A DNA stretch of 64,000 nucleotides from Azospirillum lipoferum 4B. GTDB taxonomy: Bacteria > Pseudomonadota > Alphaproteobacteria > Azospirillales > Azospirillaceae. The stretch's first letter is position 1, and each line of letters starts with the position of its first letter. Below are positions 16,772 to 24,334 of this stretch, in pieces. Location of the stretch: contig NC_016622.1 in assembly GCF_000283655.1 (NCBI RefSeq), positions 942,501-1,006,500 on the forward strand. Reading direction: 5' to 3'. The notes below the pieces were generated by a model. It worked only from the letters and a program-made list of their open reading frames with translations, made no database searches and was not told the origin of the DNA. The translations under genes were made by a program, and so were the position numbers.

Positions 16772-17572
16772 ATGGCCGGGATGGGATCGGGCAGTTTCGG
16801 GGCGCGGCTGGCGGCGTTCATGGCGGTGGCGGTCTTCGTCTCCGCCCTGTCCGCCGTCGTGATGTGGACGCGCGAACAGGCACGCCGCCTGGACGAGGCC
16901 GTGACCTCCCAGGTCGGTTTCGTGCTGAGCGAGGCCAAGGCATCGCTCGAGACCCAGCTGAATCTCGGCCTTGCGCTGGGCGACCTGCCGCAGGTCGACG
17001 GGCTGCTGGCCCGCGCCCGCGTCGCCCTTCCCGGCATCCAGTCGGTCACCGTTCTGGACGAGACCGGCACCGTCCTGTTTTCGACCAACGCGGTGGAGGT
17101 GGGCGAGCATCTGCCCGTTCGGACCTCGGTCGAGCCTAATGGCGGCGTCAGCGGCTTCTGGTCGGAGGAGCGCGGGGACGAACGGGTCTATGGCGTCGGA
17201 CTCGCCACCAGTTTCGACACGGTGGCAGGCAGCCTGCTGGTTCGCATGCCGGCCGGCGCGATGGACGAGCCGATGCGCCATTATGCCCTGACCCTTTCCA
17301 TCGGCGCGGTGCTGATCGTGCTTCCGCTGGCCCTGCTGGGCTGGCTGGCTGGCCTGCGGCTTGCTGCCGGACCGCGCCGCTCGCTGTCCGACCTTGCGGC
17401 TACCCTCGAAGGGCTGGGGGAGGTCGGGCGCATCCGCGCCGAACTGCCGGCGCAGTTGGCGCACCAGACGTTAGGGCTGCCGGCCGCCGCCTTCACCGAT
17501 GCGGTGCGGCGGCGCCTGACCATCCTGGACGAGGCGGAGCGCGAAGTCGCACGCCTGGATGAACTCGCATGA
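16772..17572 (+). CDS. Second membrane sensor-like protein without output domain
   Basis: A 266-residue protein laid out like the product at 11900. It has a helix at about 12-30, a periplasmic Cache-like domain with 'LETQLNLGLALGDLPQVDGL' and 'IQSVTVLDETGTVLFSTNAVEVG', a helix at about 171-196, and a short cytoplasmic helical tail ending 'DEAEREVARLDELA'. The similarity of the amphipathic helix and of the 'VxVxDxxGxVLF' hairpin to the other sensors in the operon points to duplication and divergence. No output domain is present. The start of the next gene overlaps its stop (ATGA). Confidence 0.7.
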   Translation: MAGMGSGSFGARLAAFMAVAVFVSALSAVVMWTREQARRLDEAVTSQVGFVLSEAKASLETQLNLGLALGDLPQVDGLLARARVALPGIQSVTVLDETGTVLFSTNAVEVGEHLPVRTSVEPNGGVSGFWSEERGDERVYGVGLATSFDTVAGSLLVRMPAGAMDEPMRHYALTLSIGAVLIVLPLALLGWLAGLRLAAGPRRSLSDLAATLEGLGEVGRIRAELPAQLAHQTLGLPAAAFTDAVRRRLTILDEAEREVARLDELA

Positions 17573-19017
17573 CGACCCGCAACACCGTTCGCGGCGCATT
17601 CCGCGGCCATCGCCTGTTCATGGCCGGCATTCCCGCCGTCATCCTGCTGGTGGCCGCCCTGGTGATGGCCGGGGTCGGGTTGCTCGGCACCTGGCTGGCG
17701 CAGGACCAGCTGGGCGAGGCGCGCGCCGCCAAGGCCGCCGCGGTGGCGGAGGCGGTTCAGCATGATCTGGAACGCGCCATCGGCTACGGCATTCCCCTGC
17801 CGCGCATCGAAGGGGTGGCGGCCTTCCTTCAGGGCATCGCCAACCGCAACCCCGATCTGGGGTTCCTGGCGCTGACCGGCGGCGACGGTGTGCTGCTGCA
17901 GGGGGCGGTCAATGCCGGCGGCGGCATCGACGCTGCCGGGTTGCAGGCGCTGACCGCCGGCCTGCGCGGCCTGCCGACGCCGGAAACCCGTGCCGCGACC
18001 CTCCAGCCGATCGAGCGCGACGGCCTGCTGATCCTGCGGGTGCCGGTGCGGGTCGGCCGCCTGTCGTCGGAAGGCGGCGGCGGCGGAGTGGGCCAGCCGC
18101 CGGCCGGCCATGTGCTGGTGGGCGTCCAGCCGATGCAGGTGCGTGGTCAGATCGCCGGGGAGCTGGCGACGGTGGCGCTGGGAGGACTGGCGGTTCTGCT
18201 GCTGCTGGCCGAGCTGGCCGGCGTTCTGGCCCGTGCCAGCTTCCGTGCGCCGTTGCGCCGCCTTGCCCTTGCGATGGCGGATGCGGCGGACGGGCATTTC
18301 GCCACCCTGCTGGGCCGCCGTCCGCGCGATCAGGTCGGTCGGCTGCTGTTCGCCTTCAACGCCGTGGTCTTCGGCCTTCACGAGCGCCGCCAGCGCTTCG
18401 CCGCCCATGCCGACGAAGTGCGCGCCGCCGTCTTCGATCCGGAGGTGGCCTCTGCGGTCGAGAACACGCGACTGTCGGCTCTGACCGCCCTCGGTCCGGG
18501 CCTGGAGGCGGCGCCGCGCCGCGAGATCGATTCCCGATCCGACGATGTCCTCGCCTTCGCCCTGCTGTCGGCCGCGGCGGCGGCGATGCTGGTTCTCGCC
18601 GGCAGCCTTTCCCTGGCCGGTCCGGCGCTGGCCCTGGTGGTGGCCGCTGCATTGGTCGGTGCCATTGCCGGCTATGTCGTCCCGCCCGGCTGGCGCCGTG
18701 TCGCGGCGGTGCTGAATGCGCTGGCGCTGTTGTCGACGGCGGCGGTGCTGCTGCTCGGCGGTGCATCGCTGCCTGCCGGATTGGCCGGCGGAGTGTGCGG
18801 CGGTTTCGCCGCCGGGCTGGCGCTGTCCTATGTGCGCCGTCAGGCGGCCGATGGCGGGCAGCTTTCGCTGTTGCGGACGCTGGCCTCCGGGATTGTCGCG
18901 GCCCTCTTGTGGGCGGCGGCGGTCGGCTGGGACGGCGGGATGCTCGCGGCATCGTCGCTGTTGCCGGCGGCCTTGGCTGCGCTGCTGGCCCGCCCCATCG
19001 TCGTTTCGCGGAGCTGA
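17569..19017 (+). CDS. Sensor with HAMP-like linker and polytopic membrane C-terminus
   Basis: A 482-residue membrane protein. A helix at about 18-42, a Cache-like periplasmic domain ('IGYGIPLPRIEGVAAFLQGI' and 'LGFLALTGGDGVLLQG') and a helix at about 199-222 are followed by a HAMP-like stretch ('APLRRLALAMADAADGHFAT', then 'RDQVGRLLFAFNAVVFGL'). From about residue 325 to the end there are about six or seven hydrophobic helices with short loops and no recognised motif. The protein thus repeats the plan of the sensor-MFS fusion but with a smaller, unknown membrane module. It overlaps the upstream gene by 4 bp and is 9 bp before the phosphatase gene. Confidence 0.7.
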   Translation: MTTRNTVRGAFRGHRLFMAGIPAVILLVAALVMAGVGLLGTWLAQDQLGEARAAKAAAVAEAVQHDLERAIGYGIPLPRIEGVAAFLQGIANRNPDLGFLALTGGDGVLLQGAVNAGGGIDAAGLQALTAGLRGLPTPETRAATLQPIERDGLLILRVPVRVGRLSSEGGGGGVGQPPAGHVLVGVQPMQVRGQIAGELATVALGGLAVLLLLAELAGVLARASFRAPLRRLALAMADAADGHFATLLGRRPRDQVGRLLFAFNAVVFGLHERRQRFAAHADEVRAAVFDPEVASAVENTRLSALTALGPGLEAAPRREIDSRSDDVLAFALLSAAAAAMLVLAGSLSLAGPALALVVAAALVGAIAGYVVPPGWRRVAAVLNALALLSTAAVLLLGGASLPAGLAGGVCGGFAAGLALSYVRRQAADGGQLSLLRTLASGIVAALLWAAAVGWDGGMLAASSLLPAALAALLARPIVVSRS

Positions 19018-19026
19018 GAGGCCCCC

Positions 19027-21180
19027 ATGCTGCTTCAGACCCGCATCATCCTGTTCGTTCTCGCCACCGTCACCGTGGTGGCCGGTCTTCTTCTCGGTTT
19101 TGCCGCGCTGCGCGAGGATGCCCTCGACCGCCGTGCGCGCGAGCTTGAGCTGGCCCGGCTGGAAACCTCGTGGCAGCTGGCCGTGTCGGGCGCGGTCGGA
19201 CGCATCGACCAGGGTCTCGGCCGGATGGCGGGCGACGCCGAGATCGCCCGCACGGTGGAGGCGGAGGACCGCGGCGCCCTCGACCGCCGTGTCGCGGCGC
19301 TCGGCATCGTCGCCGCCCCCGCCACCGGCGGGATCACCGACGTCAACCTGCTGTCGAAGTCGGGGGAGCTGCTCTACAGCACCGACCCGGCGCTGGAACC
19401 GCAACCGCTGCTGAACCGCGGCGCGCTGGACGCCATCCTGTCCGGTCAGAAGCTGGCGCGCGGCGTCCGTCTGGTCGACGGCGAGCGGCTGGTCGTGGTG
19501 GCCGGCGTGCCGATCTATGCCGGGACCGGGGCCGGCGGCGGGGCGGGCAGCGGGGCCGGCGTCACCGGTGCCGCCGTCGCCGGGCTGGATTTCGTCGCCG
19601 CGCTGGACGTGCTGCGGCGGACCACCGGCGGGCGCGTCTTCGCCGTGACCCGCAACGGCACGGTTTTCGACGGGCAAAGCGATCCGCTGTGGCCGGCGGT
19701 CAAGCCGCTGGTCCGCCCGGCGGAACGCAGCATCGCCACCATCGCCGGTGGCGGGCGCCGCTATGCGCTTGCCAGCCTGCCGGTCGCCGACCTTGCCGGC
19801 GGGCGTGTCGCCACCGTGCTGATCGCCACCGACGTCACCCAGGCGGTGGAGGAACAGGCTCTGTGGTCGGTCGCCTATGTCGCGGCGGTCGGGCTGGTGC
19901 TGCTGGGCGCGCTCGGCCTGCTCTACGGCTTCCTGCGGCGGAACTTCTCCACCCTCGACGGGGCGGTGAAGGCGTTGCAGGACCTCTCCCGCGGGCGCGC
20001 CATGGGCTATGTCGAACTGCCGGCCGGCAATGACGAGATCGGCCGGATCGCCGGTGCGGTGGAGGTCTTCCGCGGCGTGATGCGCGAGATCGAGCGCAGC
20101 GCCGGCCAGCGCGAACGGCGCCTGCGCCGCCAGCAGCGCTTCATCCGCCGCCAGATGGAGGCGCTGGCGGTGACGCTGGAGGAGGACGCCCGCCAGAACC
20201 TGCTGGAGGAGCTGCGCCAGATCGAGGCCGAGACCCACGACGCCCAGTCCGCCCAGTCCAAGGGCGTCGGCGATGAACTGGGGCTGCTGGCGCTGGGCTT
20301 CTCCAGGCTGGCGACGCGGGTCAGCACCCAGCAGGTGCAGCTGACCCAGATGGTGCGCGACCTGCGCGAGGCTCTCGCCGACAAGCGGCGGCTGATCAGC
20401 CTGCAGCAGGAGCTGGAGATCGCCCGCACCATGCAGCTGACCATCCTGCCGCAGGTCTTTCCCGACTTGGCCGAGCTGGACATCGCCGCGCGGATGATCC
20501 CGGCCAAGGAGGTCGGCGGCGACTTCTACGATTTCTTCCCGATTTCCGAGCACAAGGTGGCGCTGGTCATCGCCGACGTGTCGGGCAAGGGCATCCCGGC
20601 CGCCTTCTTCATGCTGATCACCCGCACCATGCTGCGCGCCATCGCCGAATCCGGCGTCGGCCCGGCGGAGACCATGCGCCGGGTCAACAACCTGCTTGCC
20701 GCGGAAAACGAACAGATGATGTTCGTCACCGTCTTCTACGGCGAGCTGGACCTGCGCACCGGCGTGCTCGCCTTTTCCAACGGCGGCCACAACCCGCCGC
20801 TGCGCATGACCGCGTCCGGCGCGGTGAAGGAGTTGGAGCGCACCCCCGGCATCGCGCTGGCCGCCATGCCCGACATGCCCTTCGGCGAGAAGAGCGTGAC
20901 GCTGGACACCGGCGATATGGTGTTCCTGTTCACCGATGGCGTGACCGAGGCCTTCAATGGTGAAGAGGTGATGTATGGCGACCCGCGGCTTGTTGCCGCA
21001 GTCGGCGGGCAGGCCAATGCCTCCGCCCGCGACGGGCTGGACGGAGTGCTTGCCGACGTCGCCCGTTTCACCGCCGGTGCGCCGCAGTCCGACGACATCA
21101 CCTGTCTGGTCCTGCGCTGGCGCGGGGCGGCGGAGGCGCCGACCGCCGCCGTGGCGCAGCTGGCCGATCCCGTCGCCTGA
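19027..21180 (+). CDS. Membrane sensor - HAMP - PP2C/SpoIIE-type serine phosphatase
   Basis: A 717-residue protein. Helix 1 (about 5-27) and helix 2 (about 279-302) flank a large periplasmic sensor. HAMP ('GNDEIGRIAGAVEVFRG') and a long coiled coil (about 355-480) lead to an RsbU/SpoIIE-like PP2C domain. Metal-ligand and catalytic aspartates are intact: GGDFYD (D499), ADVSGKG (D517), FTDGVTEAF (D637) and SDDITCLV (D689, D690). Such enzymes dephosphorylate STAS anti-anti-sigma proteins, and a STAS gene lies just downstream. It may also act on T6SS phosphoproteins such as the FHA protein. It is the last gene of the tightly spaced sensory operon. Confidence 0.9.
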   Translation: MLLQTRIILFVLATVTVVAGLLLGFAALREDALDRRARELELARLETSWQLAVSGAVGRIDQGLGRMAGDAEIARTVEAEDRGALDRRVAALGIVAAPATGGITDVNLLSKSGELLYSTDPALEPQPLLNRGALDAILSGQKLARGVRLVDGERLVVVAGVPIYAGTGAGGGAGSGAGVTGAAVAGLDFVAALDVLRRTTGGRVFAVTRNGTVFDGQSDPLWPAVKPLVRPAERSIATIAGGGRRYALASLPVADLAGGRVATVLIATDVTQAVEEQALWSVAYVAAVGLVLLGALGLLYGFLRRNFSTLDGAVKALQDLSRGRAMGYVELPAGNDEIGRIAGAVEVFRGVMREIERSAGQRERRLRRQQRFIRRQMEALAVTLEEDARQNLLEELRQIEAETHDAQSAQSKGVGDELGLLALGFSRLATRVSTQQVQLTQMVRDLREALADKRRLISLQQELEIARTMQLTILPQVFPDLAELDIAARMIPAKEVGGDFYDFFPISEHKVALVIADVSGKGIPAAFFMLITRTMLRAIAESGVGPAETMRRVNNLLAAENEQMMFVTVFYGELDLRTGVLAFSNGGHNPPLRMTASGAVKELERTPGIALAAMPDMPFGEKSVTLDTGDMVFLFTDGVTEAFNGEEVMYGDPRLVAAVGGQANASARDGLDGVLADVARFTAGAPQSDDITCLVLRWRGAAEAPTAAVAQLADPVA

Positions 21181-21311
21181 TGCCGATAAATCGATGATGG
21201 CAGGCGCCCGTCCTGCCCTCGAATGCATCGTCGGACTTGCGAGGGCGTGGTATAAGCACGGGATAGGAAAGATCCTGGTAACATCCAGCTAAGACAAGGC
21301 GAGGGCAGGGG

Positions 21312-21650
21312 ATGAATATTACCGAACAGTCGGTCAACGGCGTCACGGTGCTGCGCGCGGAAGGCCGTATCGACAGCGGCAACGCCGCCCAGTTCGAGGC
21401 GGCGCTGCTGTCGGCCATCGGGGCCGAGGGCACGCGGCTCGTTGTCGACATGGAGCAGCTTTCCTACATCAGTTCTGCCGGGCTTCGCTGTCTGCTGGTC
21501 GCCGCCAAGGCGGCCCGTGCGAAGCGCGGAGCCATCGCCCTGTCGGCCATGGCGTCGCACATCCGCGAGGTGTTCGATGTCAGCGGCTTCTCGTCTCTGT
21601 TCGAGATCCATGCCGATGCGGCTGCCGCCGTCGCGGCGCTGGGTGGATGA
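21312..21650 (+). CDS. STAS-domain anti-anti-sigma factor-like protein
   Basis: A 112-residue single STAS domain. The loop that carries the regulatory phosphoserine reads YISSAGLR, with S55 in the position of the SpoIIAA/RsbV phosphosite. The N-terminal strand 'VTVLRAEGRIDSGNAAQFE' is also typical. In partner-switch systems the unphosphorylated form sequesters an anti-sigma kinase. No HATPase kinase gene is visible in the window, so the partner is elsewhere or different. It lies 131 bp after the phosphatase gene. The gap contains GTGGTATAAGC, a possible -10 region, so it may have its own promoter as well as read-through. Confidence 0.9.
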   Translation: MNITEQSVNGVTVLRAEGRIDSGNAAQFEAALLSAIGAEGTRLVVDMEQLSYISSAGLRCLLVAAKAARAKRGAIALSAMASHIREVFDVSGFSSLFEIHADAAAAVAALGG

Positions 21651-21739
21651 CAGCGGGGATCGGGCGTCGGGGGTGCGTTTTCCGCCGGCTGCGGCCGGCC
21701 TTGCGATAAGGCGGTTCCCGAAAGGGGGCCGGGTGTGTG

Positions 21740-22138
21740 ATGGGAAGTGCCATTCGGCCAAACATCCTGGTTGTTGAAGACTCGCCGGCCGTGCGGCTGT
21801 CGGTGGCCGGCTATCTCGAAGGCCGCGGTTTCGACGTGACCGAGGCGGAGAATGGCCGCGCCGCCATCCGCGCGCTGGACCGCCGCAGCTTCGACCTCAT
21901 CGTCACCGACGTGCTAATGCCGGAGGTGGACGGGATCGAGCTGATCAAGGCGGCGCGCACCGCACAACCCGACGTGAAGATCCTCGCCATGTCCGGCGGC
22001 GCGCCCAACATGCCGGCGGGCTATCTCCTGAAGATGACGCGCATGTTCAATGCGGATGAGATCATCTACAAACCCTTCCTCAACGAGGAGTTGGGGGCTG
22101 CGGTTGCCCGCCTGCTCGACCAGTCGCATGCAAATTAA
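21740..22138 (+). CDS. Stand-alone response-regulator receiver
   Basis: A 132-residue CheY-like receiver. The acidic pair is in 'LVVEDSPAVR', the phospho-acceptor Asp57 in 'VTDVLMPEVDG', the switch Ser/Thr in 'AMSGG', and the conserved Lys in 'YKPF'. There is no output domain. I chose the ATG at 21740. The adjoining GTG at 21737 would add one residue, and GGGGG lies at 21724-21728. It follows the STAS gene by 89 bp on the same strand. It may deliver a phospho-signal to the partner-switch or sensory proteins upstream, but no cognate histidine kinase is encoded here. Confidence 0.88.
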   Translation: MGSAIRPNILVVEDSPAVRLSVAGYLEGRGFDVTEAENGRAAIRALDRRSFDLIVTDVLMPEVDGIELIKAARTAQPDVKILAMSGGAPNMPAGYLLKMTRMFNADEIIYKPFLNEELGAAVARLLDQSHAN

Positions 22139-22171
22139 GCAGTTTGAAGTCTCTGCCCAATAATAGGGCGC

Positions 22172-22210
22172 AAAAGAAAGCGGCTTCGGTGCATGAAGCG
22201 CCGAAGCCGC
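22172..22210 (-). terminator. Strong intrinsic terminator on minus strand with no annotated gene upstream
   Basis: A 10-bp perfect stem GCGGCTTCGG / CCGAAGCCGC (22180-22189 and 22201-22210) with an 11-nt loop is followed, on the minus strand, by TTTCTTTTG. On the plus strand there is no T run. No protein gene reads leftwards into it, which suggests a small minus-strand RNA ends here. Confidence 0.6.
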
Positions 22211-22228
22211 AAGTGATGCGTGGAACCA
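22172..22228 (-). ncRNA. Possible short minus-strand sRNA (about 55 nt)
   Basis: A minus-strand -10-like box TATAAG lies at about 22232-22237, some 25 bp before the perfect terminator hairpin, giving a transcript of about 55 nt made mostly of the hairpin. The -35 region (TTCTGG at 17 bp) is poor. The call rests chiefly on the orphan terminator and is tentative. The remainder of the 280-bp gap holds the EcfG-type promoter for the BON gene. Confidence 0.25.
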
Positions 22229-22297
22229 ACCGCTTATAGCCACGCAAAGTCCGTGCCAGAACTCTCCAGCTGGACCGTCGGCGGCCGGGAAAAATCC

Positions 22298-22322
22298 GGA
22301 ACGCCATTTGGTCCCCCCTGTT
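22298..22322 (+). promoter_or_regulatory. EcfG-type general-stress promoter for BON gene
   Basis: GGAAC (22298-22302), 16-nt spacer, TGTT (22319-22322). This matches the alphaproteobacterial EcfG consensus GGAAC-N16/17-CGTT with one change in the -10 element. The BON gene starts about 97 bp downstream. A similar but perfect site is at 43555. Confidence 0.5.
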
Positions 22323-22418
22323 GTTCGGGAAACGCGGGCGCACAGGCGCCGGTGGCCGATGCCAATCGCGCCGGGCCGACCGCAGTTCCAAGAATCCAGC
22401 AAGAGGGAGCCGACCACG

Positions 22419-24041
22419 ATGGCGCAGCACGAGAATCGGTGGCGCGGTGAGGGCCGCGACTGGCGCAATGACGACCGCGAACCGAACCGGCACCGGGATT
22501 GGGGCGAGGCCCGCCATGCCGGCGTCTACGATCCGGACGATTACCGGTCCGGCGACCGCGAGAGCATGTATCACCCGCAGGCGCACCTTCACCAGGACGA
22601 GCGCGGCCGGCTTTCCCGCGATCCCAGTTACAAAGGGCGCGTCGGCAACGAATCCGGCGGCTTCGGCCGCGATTCCCATAGGGACAGCGGCGACAACCGC
22701 CGCGACAACGCCCGCGAGATGGAGCGGGTCTATGACCGCAGCTTCGGCGGCGGGCGCGACATGAGCCGCGGCGGCTATGGCGCCGGCTATGGCGGGCGCT
22801 CCGGGTCGAGCGAGTATGGCGGCTATGCCGGCGCCGGCAATGCCGGGACCGAAGGCAACTATACCAGCCGCGACGTCGGCAGCAGCGAGTATCGCGACCG
22901 CGATTACAGCGTGCGCCCCTATGGCGAGGGCGAGCAGGTCGTCCGCGGCCGCGGCTCCCTCGGCTATGGCGGCCGGGAATATGGCGAGCGCGAGTCCGGC
23001 GACCGCAACTATGCCAGCCGCGACGACCGCAACCGCGATTACGGCTCGCAGGGTGGTTATGGGGGCGGCGATGGCGGCGGTTACGAGTCCGGCCGGGACC
23101 GTGGCGAGTGGGAACGCGGCGGTTCGAGCCGGCGCGACTTCGGCAGCAGTTCATCGACCAGCTACGGCGGCAGCTATCGGCGCGACGAGGACCGCGACCG
23201 CTCCTGGGGCGAGGACCGCGGCGGGATGTACCGCGCGCAGGAGGCTCGGGGTGGCTACGGCGGTGGCCGGGGCGAGCGCCGGGGCGACGACCGTGGCCGC
23301 TCGCAGCAGCGCGGCTTCTGGGAACAGGCCGGCGACGAGATCGCCTCCTGGTTCGGCGACGACGATGCCGAACGCCGCCGGCACGACGACGAGCACCGTG
23401 CTTCCCAGCATCGTGGCCGCGGGCCGCGCGGCTACAGCCGCTCCGACGAGCGGGTGCGCGAGGATGTCAGCGACCGCCTGACCGATGACGCCTACATCGA
23501 CGCGTCCGACATCGAGGTGACGGTCAGCAGCGGCGAGGTGACGCTGACCGGCATGGTCCCCGACCGTCACACCAAGCGCCGCGCCGAGGATGTCGCCGAG
23601 GCGGTGTCCGGCGTGACCCATGTGCAGAACAACCTGCGCGTCCGCAGCCAGACCGGCAATCGGGGCGGGTCCGGCTGGGGCAGCTCCACCGGGGCCGGCG
23701 CGTCGGCGATGGCGAATGCGGGGAGCGGTTCCGGGACCGGTCCGACCTCCGGTGCCTCCACCGGCACCACGTCCGGCACCACCGCCTCCGCCATGAGCGG
23801 CACGACGGGCGGCCTGCAGGGGGGCGACACCACGGTCGGCACCAACGCCGGCATCGGCGCGGCCACCGGCAGCGGCACCGGGTCCGCATCGCCGTCCTCA
23901 ACCAGTTCCGGGGGCGGCACCGGGGCCGGCACCAGCGGCGGCCCTGCCGGCGCCTCCGCCGGGACCGGATCGATGAGCGGCTCCACCACCGGCGTCACCG
24001 GTTCGGTCGGCACCGGCCGATCCTCCACCACGCGGAGCTGA
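22419..24041 (+). CDS. BON-domain protein with long Arg/Gly/Tyr-rich disordered region
   Basis: A 540-residue protein started at the ATG at 22419 behind AAGAGGGA. Residues 1-310 are highly charged and repetitive, rich in Arg, Gly, Tyr, Asp and Ser ('GGYGAGYGGRSGSSEYGGY', 'RDYGSQGGYGGGDGGGY'). A short conserved block follows ('GFWEQAGDEIASWFGDDDAE'), then one BON domain at about 347-408 ('DASDIEVTVSSGEVTLTGMV', ending 'VTHVQNNLRV'). The last 130 residues are a Ser/Gly/Thr low-complexity tail. BON domains bind membranes or periplasmic partners, but no signal peptide is present here. Related stress-linked proteins in rhizobia share the SWFGDDDAE-BON core. The EcfG-type promoter upstream supports a stress role. 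Confidence 0.8.
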   Translation: MAQHENRWRGEGRDWRNDDREPNRHRDWGEARHAGVYDPDDYRSGDRESMYHPQAHLHQDERGRLSRDPSYKGRVGNESGGFGRDSHRDSGDNRRDNAREMERVYDRSFGGGRDMSRGGYGAGYGGRSGSSEYGGYAGAGNAGTEGNYTSRDVGSSEYRDRDYSVRPYGEGEQVVRGRGSLGYGGREYGERESGDRNYASRDDRNRDYGSQGGYGGGDGGGYESGRDRGEWERGGSSRRDFGSSSSTSYGGSYRRDEDRDRSWGEDRGGMYRAQEARGGYGGGRGERRGDDRGRSQQRGFWEQAGDEIASWFGDDDAERRRHDDEHRASQHRGRGPRGYSRSDERVREDVSDRLTDDAYIDASDIEVTVSSGEVTLTGMVPDRHTKRRAEDVAEAVSGVTHVQNNLRVRSQTGNRGGSGWGSSTGAGASAMANAGSGSGTGPTSGASTGTTSGTTASAMSGTTGGLQGGDTTVGTNAGIGAATGSGTGSASPSSTSSGGGTGAGTSGGPAGASAGTGSMSGSTTGVTGSVGTGRSSTTRS

Positions 24042-24270
24042 CCTGCCACGCCCGCAAGGGTGCGTATTCGATGACGGCAAGTCCTCTCCATGGGCGCGGG
24101 TCCCGGTTTCCCAGGCAATATCGCCCTGGGACTCCGGGGCTCGCGCCCTTCCCGTTCTAATGATCCCGCCTCGCCACCGGCACAGCGTATGATGGTCGTG
24201 GTCCGGAGCGGTCAATCCCTTGCCCGCGATGGGCTTTTCAGCATGACGCCGATTTCATTTTCACTGGAGA

Positions 24271-24306
24271 GTGGTTCCTTGACACTCTAGGGAACTCCAC
24301 TATCGT
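24271..24306 (+). promoter_or_regulatory. Promoter with overlapping inverted repeat, candidate TetR operator
   Basis: TTGACA (24279-24284), 16-bp spacer, TATCGT (24301-24306) forms a good housekeeping-type promoter ending about 28 bp before the tetR ATG. Half-sites GTGGTTCC (24271-24278) and GGAACTCCAC (24291-24300) are imperfect inverted copies flanking the -35 and spacer, as expected for an autoregulatory TetR operator. The rest of the 293-bp gap (24042-24270) shows nothing convincing. Confidence 0.45.
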
Positions 24307-24334
24307 CATTTTTCGAAACCCGTGGGTTCCATTC

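Noticed and set aside
17281-21228. Very long antisense open frame (1315 codons) opposite the sensory operon, and similar ones at 25948-29331 (minus) and 46153-49920 (plus)
   Set aside because: They lie opposite well-supported genes in a high-GC genome, are low-complexity (His/Gln/Arg/Gly-rich), lack ribosome sites and known domains. They are mirror effects of codon bias.
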